Shown here: positions 36,668 to 44,729 of the stretch, one piece after another | Position numbering within the stretch: position 1 is the first letter of the stretch | Layout: each line of letters opens with the position of its first letter | NCBI RefSeq assembly: GCF_023502425.1 | Contig: NZ_JAMFMA010000003.1 | Span: 248,001 to 312,000, forward strand | Direction of reading: 5' to 3' | Origin: Flagellimonas spongiicola | GTDB lineage: Bacteria; Bacteroidota; Bacteroidia; Flavobacteriales; Flavobacteriaceae | Length of the DNA: 64,000 nucleotides | Program-made: the position numbers and the translations under genes | The notes under the pieces: generated by a model | Database searches by the model: none | What the model was told of the DNA's origin: nothing | What the model saw: the letters and a program-made list of their open reading frames with translations, nothing else

Positions 36668-37389
36668 AGGCTATAATTGTTGAAGACGAGGCGAATAGCA
36701 GGGAAATTTTAAGAAATTACCTGGCTAAATATTGCCCTAATGTAAAGCTACTTGGGGAAGCTTCAAATATAGCTGAAGGCTTGGAGTTGATAAATCAAAA
36801 CGAATTGGATCTGGTGTTCTTGGATGTTGAGATGCCATTTGGGAATGCCTTTGATTTGTTGGATAAGCTGCCGGAAAGAACGTTTGAGACGGTTTTTGTT
36901 ACAGCGTATAACCATTATGCAATTGATGCATTAAACAATCATGCCGCGTATTACCTGATGAAACCCATCAATATTGATGAATTGATTAAAGCTGTGGAAT
37001 ACGTCCACGAAATAAAAGAGAAAGAAGATGCATTAGAAGGTCAAGTTCTTCAAGCAAAACCGTTAAAGGCAGAAGGCAAGATCACAATTCCGCAACAAGA
37101 TGGTTTTCAGGTTTTGGATGTTTCCGATATTTACTTCTGTAAAGCAGATGACAACTATACCGAGATTTATTTGGAAAAAAAGAAAATCTTGGTGAGCAAA
37201 ACATTGAAATATTTTGAAGATGCCTTGTCCGATTATGCCTTTGCCCGCATTCATAAATCCTATCTCGTAAATGTGGGAGAGGTTATTAAATATAAAAAAG
37301 GAAAGGGTGGGAGTGTGGTCCTTTCCAATGGCAAGGAATTGTCCGTCTCCGCATCTAAAAAAGCAACATTACTTTCATATTTTCAATAA
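36658..37389 (+). CDS. LytTR-family response regulator
   Basis: A 243-residue two-domain regulator: receiver domain (about 1-118) with phospho-acceptor Asp56 in VFLDVEMP and the acidic pocket VEDE near residues 8-11, then a LytTR DNA-binding domain (about 145-240, with SDIYFCKADDNYTEIYL and FARIHKSYLVNV). Paired with the overlapping kinase; LytTR regulators bind direct repeats in promoters. The targets are unknown; the gene for gamma carbonic anhydrase follows 11 bp later and may be co-transcribed. Confidence 0.95.
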   Translation: MELKAIIVEDEANSREILRNYLAKYCPNVKLLGEASNIAEGLELINQNELDLVFLDVEMPFGNAFDLLDKLPERTFETVFVTAYNHYAIDALNNHAAYYLMKPINIDELIKAVEYVHEIKEKEDALEGQVLQAKPLKAEGKITIPQQDGFQVLDVSDIYFCKADDNYTEIYLEKKKILVSKTLKYFEDALSDYAFARIHKSYLVNVGEVIKYKKGKGGSVVLSNGKELSVSASKKATLLSYFQ

Positions 37390-37400
37390 ACCAGATAACT

Positions 37401-37916
37401 ATGGTACTAAAATCAGTTAGGGGGAATACCCCTAAAATTGGCGAAGATTGTTTTATCGCTGAGAACGCAACTTTGGTTGGAGAAATCAGCATGGGAGACC
37501 AATGCAGCATTTGGTTTAATGCCGTGGTACGTGGCGATGTGAACTTCATTAAAATGGGTAACAAGGTAAATGTACAAGATGGTGCAGTAATCCATGGCAC
37601 GTATCAAAAGTCTCCAACTACAATAGGGGACAATGTTTCCATTGGCCATAACGCAATAGTCCATGGTTGTACCATAAAAGATAATGTACTCGTTGGGATG
37701 GGAAGTATTTTAATGGATGATTGTATCGTGGAAAGTAACTCAATCATTGCTGCTGGAGCTGTCCTTACCAAAGGAACACATGTTGAAAGCGGGACAATCT
37801 ACGCTGGAATGCCAGCGAAAAAAATAAAGGATATCAGCCCAGAACTCAGCGCTGGGGAAATAGATCGTATTGCAAATGCGTACATTACCTATTCTGGATG
37901 GTTTAAGGAAGAATGA
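37401..37916 (+). CDS. Gamma-class carbonic anhydrase
   Basis: A 171-residue left-handed beta-helix protein with the hexapeptide repeat and the three zinc-ligand histidines His65 (VIHGTY), His83 (SIGHNA) and His88 (IVHGC). Also called the YrdA/PaaY group. It converts carbon dioxide and bicarbonate, although several members lack activity. Probably in one transcript with the two-component pair, but a functional link is not evident. Confidence 0.9.
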   Translation: MVLKSVRGNTPKIGEDCFIAENATLVGEISMGDQCSIWFNAVVRGDVNFIKMGNKVNVQDGAVIHGTYQKSPTTIGDNVSIGHNAIVHGCTIKDNVLVGMGSILMDDCIVESNSIIAAGAVLTKGTHVESGTIYAGMPAKKIKDISPELSAGEIDRIANAYITYSGWFKEE

Positions 37917-37992
37917 AGAAACAAGTATTCCGTAAAACCGCAGGATTGAGAAAACAAAATACCCTATTTTAGCGGAATTAAAACTACACCAA

Positions 37993-38874
37993 ATGAACGC
38001 ATATATATTTCCAGGACAAGGGGCCCAGTTTGTGGGTATGGGATTAGATCTTTACGAAAACCATCCAGTGGCACAAGAGCTTTTTGAAGACGCAAATGAA
38101 ATCCTAGGCTTCTCTATAACCGATGTTATGTTTGAAGGTACTCCAGAAGATTTAAAACAGACGAAAGTTACCCAGCCGGCCATTTTCTTGCATTCCGTAA
38201 TATTGAGTAAAGTACTTGGTGATGCGTTCAAACCAGATATGGTCGCAGGGCATTCATTGGGAGAATTTTCGGCCTTGGTTGCAAACGGTACCCTCAATTT
38301 TGAAGATGGTTTGAAATTGGTTTCACAGCGTGCTATGGCAATGCAAAAGGCTTGTGAGTTAAAACCAAGTACAATGGCGGCTGTTTTAGGCTTGGAAGAT
38401 AATGTAGTGGAAGGTATTTGCGCTGGAATTGACGGCGTTGTTGTTCCAGCAAATTACAATTGCCCAGGTCAATTGGTGATTTCAGGTGATGTTGATGCAG
38501 TAACGGTAGCTTGTGATCAATTAAAAGAAGCAGGTGCGCGTAGAGCGCTTATGTTACCTGTTGGCGGTGCATTTCATTCTCCACTTATGGAGCCAGCTCG
38601 GGAAGAATTGGCGTCTGCCATCGAGGCAACAAATTTTAATAATCCTTTATGTCCAATTTACCAAAATGTACCGACTACTGCCGTAACTAGTGCTGAAGAA
38701 ATCAAGCAAAATTTGATTCTTCAATTGACCGCCCCTGTAAAATGGACGCAGAGTATACAGCAGATGATTAAAGATGGTGCTACATCTTTTGTTGAGGTTG
38801 GTCCCGGTAAAGTACTTCAAGGTTTGGTCAGGAAAATAGATTCAAGTGCTGAAACTTCCTTAGCGACTGTTTAA
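37993..38874 (+). CDS. fabD: Malonyl-CoA:ACP transacylase FabD
   Basis: A 293-residue enzyme with the nucleophile Ser88 in GHSLGEF, the catalytic His195 in GGAFHSPLM and the start IFPGQGAQ. It loads malonyl groups onto acyl carrier protein for fatty acid synthesis. Length and motifs are normal. A TTG with a poorly spaced TATTTTAG lies upstream (37946-37972). The following 156 bp hold no gene and only a short inverted repeat (TTGGGTAATTCACCCAA at 38895-38911). Confidence 0.96.
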   Translation: MNAYIFPGQGAQFVGMGLDLYENHPVAQELFEDANEILGFSITDVMFEGTPEDLKQTKVTQPAIFLHSVILSKVLGDAFKPDMVAGHSLGEFSALVANGTLNFEDGLKLVSQRAMAMQKACELKPSTMAAVLGLEDNVVEGICAGIDGVVVPANYNCPGQLVISGDVDAVTVACDQLKEAGARRALMLPVGGAFHSPLMEPAREELASAIEATNFNNPLCPIYQNVPTTAVTSAEEIKQNLILQLTAPVKWTQSIQQMIKDGATSFVEVGPGKVLQGLVRKIDSSAETSLATV

Positions 38875-39030
38875 TTCTTGATTTTTTGACCCAATTGGGT
38901 AATTCACCCAAGAAAGCTAGATTTAATCTGTAAAGTTGGTGCTTTCCTTCAATTTTTAGTAATATTGATTCTTCCCAAATAACCTACCGACGATGGCCTA
39001 AAAACCCTATCAAAAATCTTAAAATAGGCA

Positions 39031-42000
39031 ATGTTGACCTTCTTGAAAAGTGCTACGAAAATTCAAAATTCCTTTTTGGGTAAGCAATCATTTGTATTTG
39101 GTCTGTTAATTATTCTGTGTTCCGTAAATGCATATGCCCAGAATATCACAATTAGCGATGAAACGGAAGCTGAGGGAGATAATTTGGTATTTACCGTAAC
39201 GCTTTCTGCACCTAGTGTGGGTGATACAGACATTACTTTTGAAACCAATGACGGTACGGCAACCACAGCGGATAATGACTATACGGACAATGATGATGTA
39301 CTCACCATTTCCGATGGTCTCAGTAGTGGGCAAATAACTATTATCACTACTGAAGATACTACAGTTGAGGGTAATGAAACTTTAACGGTTGATTTGATAA
39401 GTACTACCGCGGGAACAATCACTGATAGCCAAGGGTTGGGTACGATCAATAATGATGACGATTATACAGCCACGATCACGGCCACGGACGACACGGCCAC
39501 GGAGGCGGGAGTGACCACGGGGGAGTACGAAATAAGCCTTGACGCGGTGAACACCAGCGGAGGAACGATCACGGTGAACTATACGGTCGGGGGCACTGCA
39601 GGGGCAGGAGACTACAACGCGATAGGCACCAGTGTTGGCATAGCCAACGGTGCACAGACGGCTACGATAACATTGACCCCTGTTAACGACACTGACGTTG
39701 AGCCCAATGAGACGGTCATCGTCACCTTGGGAACTGGCACGGGCTATACTGTCGGAGCACCCAACAATGCAACGGTCACGATTGAGAGCGAGGATGTTGC
39801 AGCGGACCCTGTTGCCACGATCACGGCCACGGACGATACGGCCACGGAGGCGGGAGTGACCACGGGCGAATACGAAATAAGCCTTGACGCGGTGAACACC
39901 AGCGGAGGAACGATCACGGTGAACTATACGGTCGGGGGCACTGCAGGGGCAGGGGACTACAACGCGATAGGCACCAGTGTTGGCATAGCCAACGGCGCAC
40001 AGACCGCGACGATAACATTGACCCCTGTTAACGACACTGATGTTGAGCCCAATGAGACGGTCATCGTCACCTTGGGAGCGGGCACGGGCTATACTGTCGG
40101 AGCGCCCAACAATGCGACGGTCACCATAGAGAGCGAGGATGTCGCTCCAGACCCTGTTGCCACGATCACGGCCACGGACGATACGGCCACGGAGGCGGGA
40201 GTGACCACGGGCGAATACGAAATAAGCCTTGACGCGGTGAACACCAGTGGCGGAACGATCACGGTGAACTATACTGTGGGGGGCACTGCAGGGGCAGGGG
40301 ATTACAACGCGATAGGTACCAGTGTTGGAATAGCTAATGGCGCGCAGACCGCGACTATAACATTGACCCCTGTTAACGACACTGAGGTTGAGCCCAATGA
40401 GACGGTCATCGTCACCTTGGGGGCGGGCACGGGCTATACTGTCGGAGCACCCAACAATGCGACGGTCACGATAGAGAGCGAGGACGTTGCAGCGGACCCT
40501 GTTGCCACGATCACGGCCACGGACGACACGGCCACGGAGGCGGGAGTGACCACGGGGGAGTACGAAATAAGCCTTGACGCGGTGAACACCAGCGGAGGAA
40601 CGATCACGGTGAACTATACTGTCGGGGGCACTGCAGGGGCAGGGGACTACAACTCGATAGGCACCAGTGTTGGCATAGCCAACGGTGCACAGACGGCTAC
40701 GATAACATTGACCCCGTTGAACGACACTGATGTTGAGCCCAATGAGACGGTCATCGTCACCTTGGGAGCGGGCACGGGCTATACTGTCGGAGCACCCAAC
40801 AATGCGACGGTCACGATAGAGAGCGAGGATGTCGCTCCAGACCCTGTTGCCACGATCACGGCCACGGACGATACGGCCACGGAGGTGGGAGTGACCACGG
40901 GGGAGTACGAAATAAGCCTTGACGCGGTGAACACCAGCGGAGGAACGATCACGGTGAACTATACGGTGGGGGGTACTGCAGGGGCAGGTGACTACAATGC
41001 CATCGGCACCAGTGTTGGCATAGCCAACGGTGCACAGACCGCGACGATAACATTGACCCCTGTTAACGACACGGATGTTGAGCCCAATGAGACGGTCATC
41101 GTCACCTTGGGGGCGGGCACGGGCTATACTGTCGGAGCACCCAACAATGCGACGGTCACGATAGAGAGCGAGGACGTTGCAGCGGACCCTGTTGCCACGA
41201 TCACGGCCACGGACGACACGGCCACTGAGGCGGGAGTGACCACGGGGGAGTACGAAATAAGCCTTGACGCGGTGAACACCAGCGGAGGAACGATCACGGT
41301 GAACTATACGGTGGGGGGCACAGCAGGAGCAGGAGACTACAATGCGATAGGTGCCAGTGTTGGCATAGCCAACGGTGCGCAGACCGCGACGATAACATTG
41401 ACTCCAGTTAATGATTTATTAATCGAAGTAAATGAAACTGTCATTGTTACATTAGCCGGTGGAACAGGTTATACTGTAGGATCACCTAACAATGCCACCG
41501 TAACGATTGAGAGTGAGGATGGTTGTGCCGGAGGAACTATAGCGCCAACCCTTAACGGATTAATACCTACTGAATTTTGTGATGCATTTTCCCAAGATTT
41601 GGATTTATACACATTAAGTGTTCCTCCAGCAGGTTCAGACTTACGATGGAGTACCAACCCCAATACTGCAATAACAGGTGATTTTTTACCTACAAGTACA
41701 GTAAATACAGCTGACACGTATTACGGTTTTTTCTACGATGCATTGAATAATTGTGCCAGTCCAACATTGACGGTGAATATAGTCGCAAACTCAACGCCTT
41801 CTGCGGGTACACCAACAAACGTATCTAGTTGCAGCAATGCTGCGGATGGAATAAGTACTGTGGATTTGGATAATCAATTGACCGGTGCTGATGCAGGAAA
41901 TTGGTCCTTGTCTAGTGCGCCAGGGGGTGCTTCAATCAATATTGGAGCTGGTAATGTGGTCGATTTTAACGGTCAACCAGAAGGAGATTATGATTTTACC

Positions 42001-43737
42001 TACACTACAACTGGGGCACAAGCACCTTGTGTGAATCAAAATTCAGTTTTGACCATATCAGTAATCGATTGCTCAACACCGTGTAATGCTGGGGATAGTG
42101 CTCCAGTACTTGATACGGACCAACCTACAGATTTCTGTGATCTTGTTGCTGCTGATTTAGATGATTACGTAACTAATACCGCACCTGTTGGGAGCGTCCT
42201 GACTTGGAGTACAAACCCTGACCCATTGGAGACCATTGCACATAGAAGTAGCAATGTGGCTGCGCCAGGTTCCTATTTTGGTTTTTTCTATGACAGTGTC
42301 AACGGTTGTGCAAGCCCAACTTTAACGGTTACTTTAACATTGAATCTTACACCAGTAGTCAATACTTCTTCTGGCGATGATAGGTGTGGTCCAGGGGTGT
42401 TAACATTAACAGCTTCAACTTCTGATGATGCGGTGCTAAATTGGTACGATAGTGCCACTGATGGAAATTTCTTGGGAACAGGGGAAAATTTTGAAACACC
42501 TTCGTTAACGGAAACTACTTCCTTTTTTGTGGAAGCTACAGCCAATGGATGTACCTCGATAAGAACAGAAGTAATTGCAACGATAAATCCAAACCCATCG
42601 ACAGGTGTACCAAGCAATACTATAGCGTGTAATGCAGCCGGAAATGGAGGTCCAACAATATTGGATTTAGATGATACGCTTACTGGAGAAGATGCTGGAA
42701 ATTGGGCCGTTGTAACTGATCCTTCTAGTGGAGCCCTGGTAATTAATGGCGACAATACTGTTGATTTTGAAGGACTGCCTTCTGGTGACTACGTGTTTGA
42801 ATTTACTACTACGGGCGCTATTGCACCATGTACAAATACGTCAGTGCAAGTCACAATTTTGGTAAGTGATTGTATCGTAGATAATGATGGTGATGGATTG
42901 ACCAATGGGGAAGAAAGCAACCTAGAGACAGACCCAAATAACCCAGATACTGATGGAGATGGTTTAACAGATGGAGAAGAGGTATTGGTAATTGACGACC
43001 CAAGTACACCATTGGTGCCTGAAGAAGCTACTAATCCCCTAGATGGTTGTGACCCTTTTCTAACGCCAGCTTGTAATCCTCCAGATATTGATTTGGCGAT
43101 TACCAAGGAAGTTGATGATGACACGCCTTTGATTCAAAGTGAAATCATCTTCACCATCACATTGGAAAACACTACAATGGATCGCGTTTTGGATATTGAA
43201 GTACAAGACCTGATCGATAGTAATTCTGGATTCCTTTATGTATCCCATTCCTCATCGGATGGTGTGTATGATCCATTAACAGGTATTTGGTCAATAGATG
43301 AAATGGCACCTGAAGAGACTATGACACTACAAATTACGGTAACCGTGGTAGTTTCTGGAGCACTGCAGAATACGGCAAGTATCATTAGTTCATTTCCTAA
43401 TGATGGTGTTTCCAGTAATGATACAGCATCAGTTTCGATTACGGCAAATCAGGAACAGTGCACCTCGCCGGGAACCTTGTGTACTATTTTTTCTCCCAAT
43501 AACGGTGATGGTATCAACGATACCTTGATATTGGTTGATCACGAAAATTATCCAAATAATACTTTAGAGATTTTTGACAGGTACGGCAATTCGGTATTTG
43601 AAATGCAAGGATATAACAGCACGTGGTCAGGCAAAGGCAAAAATGGGGATTTGCCCAAAGGCACTTACTTTTATGTGTTAGATCTTGAAGGCGATGGAAG
43701 CCAAGTATCAAAAGGATGGATTCAAATAATTAGATAA
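39031..43737 (+). CDS. Large type IX-secreted adhesin with Calx-beta repeats and type B sorting domain
   Basis: A 1568-residue surface protein. Order: signal peptide (to about 36); a divergent Calx-beta domain (about 37-146); six near-identical 115-residue Calx-beta units (147-831); two alternating module types, A (about 832-920 and 1017-1106) and B (about 921-1016 and 1187-1283), with an Ig-like domain between A2 and B2 (about 1107-1186); a calcium-type acidic DxDxDG repeat segment (about 1284-1325); a DUF11-like domain (about 1352-1475); and a CHU_C/type B sorting domain (about 1477-1568, with FSPNNGDGINDTL and a C-terminal KGWIQIIR). Such proteins are exported by the type IX system and stay on the surface with help from a PorP/SprF partner, encoded 6 bp downstream. 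Calcium binding is inferred from the repeats. Confidence 0.93.
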   Translation: MLTFLKSATKIQNSFLGKQSFVFGLLIILCSVNAYAQNITISDETEAEGDNLVFTVTLSAPSVGDTDITFETNDGTATTADNDYTDNDDVLTISDGLSSGQITIITTEDTTVEGNETLTVDLISTTAGTITDSQGLGTINNDDDYTATITATDDTATEAGVTTGEYEISLDAVNTSGGTITVNYTVGGTAGAGDYNAIGTSVGIANGAQTATITLTPVNDTDVEPNETVIVTLGTGTGYTVGAPNNATVTIESEDVAADPVATITATDDTATEAGVTTGEYEISLDAVNTSGGTITVNYTVGGTAGAGDYNAIGTSVGIANGAQTATITLTPVNDTDVEPNETVIVTLGAGTGYTVGAPNNATVTIESEDVAPDPVATITATDDTATEAGVTTGEYEISLDAVNTSGGTITVNYTVGGTAGAGDYNAIGTSVGIANGAQTATITLTPVNDTEVEPNETVIVTLGAGTGYTVGAPNNATVTIESEDVAADPVATITATDDTATEAGVTTGEYEISLDAVNTSGGTITVNYTVGGTAGAGDYNSIGTSVGIANGAQTATITLTPLNDTDVEPNETVIVTLGAGTGYTVGAPNNATVTIESEDVAPDPVATITATDDTATEVGVTTGEYEISLDAVNTSGGTITVNYTVGGTAGAGDYNAIGTSVGIANGAQTATITLTPVNDTDVEPNETVIVTLGAGTGYTVGAPNNATVTIESEDVAADPVATITATDDTATEAGVTTGEYEISLDAVNTSGGTITVNYTVGGTAGAGDYNAIGASVGIANGAQTATITLTPVNDLLIEVNETVIVTLAGGTGYTVGSPNNATVTIESEDGCAGGTIAPTLNGLIPTEFCDAFSQDLDLYTLSVPPAGSDLRWSTNPNTAITGDFLPTSTVNTADTYYGFFYDALNNCASPTLTVNIVANSTPSAGTPTNVSSCSNAADGISTVDLDNQLTGADAGNWSLSSAPGGASINIGAGNVVDFNGQPEGDYDFTYTTTGAQAPCVNQNSVLTISVIDCSTPCNAGDSAPVLDTDQPTDFCDLVAADLDDYVTNTAPVGSVLTWSTNPDPLETIAHRSSNVAAPGSYFGFFYDSVNGCASPTLTVTLTLNLTPVVNTSSGDDRCGPGVLTLTASTSDDAVLNWYDSATDGNFLGTGENFETPSLTETTSFFVEATANGCTSIRTEVIATINPNPSTGVPSNTIACNAAGNGGPTILDLDDTLTGEDAGNWAVVTDPSSGALVINGDNTVDFEGLPSGDYVFEFTTTGAIAPCTNTSVQVTILVSDCIVDNDGDGLTNGEESNLETDPNNPDTDGDGLTDGEEVLVIDDPSTPLVPEEATNPLDGCDPFLTPACNPPDIDLAITKEVDDDTPLIQSEIIFTITLENTTMDRVLDIEVQDLIDSNSGFLYVSHSSSDGVYDPLTGIWSIDEMAPEETMTLQITVTVVVSGALQNTASIISSFPNDGVSSNDTASVSITANQEQCTSPGTLCTIFSPNNGDGINDTLILVDHENYPNNTLEIFDRYGNSVFEMQGYNSTWSGKGKNGDLPKGTYFYVLDLEGDGSQVSKGWIQIIR
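39469..41523 (+). repeat. Six tandem 345-bp in-frame repeats in the adhesin gene
   Basis: Units start at 39469, 39814, 40159, 40504, 40849 and 41194, each exactly 345 bases (115 codons), nearly identical to one another at the DNA level; the last is cut to about 330 bases. The linker codons alternate between ...AADP and ...APDP (AADP after units 1, 3, 5; APDP after 2, 4). The second half of unit 6, from about 41401, has a different, AT-rich codon usage. By hand count the line 39481-39540 has 39 G/C of 60, and 41401-41460 has 19 of 60. Loss or gain of units keeps the frame. Confidence 0.98.
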
Positions 43738-43743
43738 TTACGG

Positions 43744-44727
43744 ATGTTGAAAACCAGAAGTTTTGTAAAATACAGATTGTTCGTACTGACTTTGGTTTCC
43801 TTTGTAGGCTTTTCATGGGCACAAAAGGAACCCCAGTATACACAATACATGTATAATATTGGGAGCTTTAATCCGGCCTATGTTGGAACCGTTGAGCATC
43901 CCGATATTTCTGGCTTATATCGTGCGCAATGGGTAGATATCCCAGGGGCTCCAACTACAATGCGATTTGGCGCAAATGTGCCGTTTTCCAATGAACGTAT
44001 GGGATTGGGTTTAAATGTGGTATTGGATGAGCTGGGACCATCCAAACAAACATATGCCAACATGGCTTATAGTTATCAAATCAATTTATCTGATGACGCA
44101 AAGTTGTCTTTTGGTATGTCTGCTGGTGGGTCTTTTTTAAGTCTTGATTATTCTCAAGGTAGTTTTGTGGATCCATCCGATCCGGCAATCCTTGGCAATG
44201 ATTTTAGTAATTTTTATCCAACTGTGGGTGCCGGTTTATTTTTGTATGAGGATGATTGGTATTTGGGGATGTCCGTTCCTAATTTCCTAACCAACGCCTT
44301 ATACAACGATGAAGTAGCGACCATAGTTGAGGACAAGCTTCAGTACAATTTTATTGGAGGTTATGTCTTTCAACTTTCAGATAGGACTAAGTTCAAACCA
44401 GCATTTATGCTGAATTCACTCGGTGGAGCACCAGTTACAGTAAATCTATCTGCGAATTTTCAATTTTTGGATGTATTTACCTTGGGTGGGGCTTATAGAT
44501 TTGATAATGCGGTAAGTGGATTGGCAGGATTTCAAATATCCAATTCACTTTTCATAGGATACACTTATGATTACAATACGAATGGTCTCGGTGAATTTTC
44601 CGGGCGATCTCATGAAGCAGTATTGAAATTTTATATAGGTAGAGAGGGAACTGCTCGAGGGCCAAGAAATAAAAATAAAAACCTAAAGGGTAAACCTAAA
44701 CAAATTGACTCGCCAAGATTTTTCTGA
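43744..44727 (+). CDS. PorP/SprF-family type IX secretion outer-membrane protein (2)
   Basis: A 327-residue protein with a signal peptide (ending VGFSWA-Q) and the PorP/SprF pattern QYTQYMYNIGSFNPAYVGT, an aromatic-rich barrel and the family segment SHEAVLKFYIGRE. It sits 6 bp after the adhesin gene and 2 bp before the OmpA gene, an arrangement typical of SprF-like partners that each serve a specific type B adhesin. I infer it localises the 1568-residue adhesin. The last 20 residues are basic and Asn/Lys-rich. Confidence 0.92.
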   Translation: MLKTRSFVKYRLFVLTLVSFVGFSWAQKEPQYTQYMYNIGSFNPAYVGTVEHPDISGLYRAQWVDIPGAPTTMRFGANVPFSNERMGLGLNVVLDELGPSKQTYANMAYSYQINLSDDAKLSFGMSAGGSFLSLDYSQGSFVDPSDPAILGNDFSNFYPTVGAGLFLYEDDWYLGMSVPNFLTNALYNDEVATIVEDKLQYNFIGGYVFQLSDRTKFKPAFMLNSLGGAPVTVNLSANFQFLDVFTLGGAYRFDNAVSGLAGFQISNSLFIGYTYDYNTNGLGEFSGRSHEAVLKFYIGREGTARGPRNKNKNLKGKPKQIDSPRFF

Positions 44728-44729
44728 TT

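Noticed and set aside
38895..38911. TTGGGT / ACCCAA hairpin after fabD as a terminator.
   Set aside because: Short stem, no T run on either strand; left unassigned.
39469..41523. The array could be read as CRISPR-like or as a non-coding satellite.
   Set aside because: Units are 345 bp, in frame, without spacers, and encode Calx-beta domains within one continuous gene.
32026..44727. The two PorP/SprF genes as a recent duplication.
   Set aside because: The sequences share family motifs only; they differ widely and sit in different contexts.
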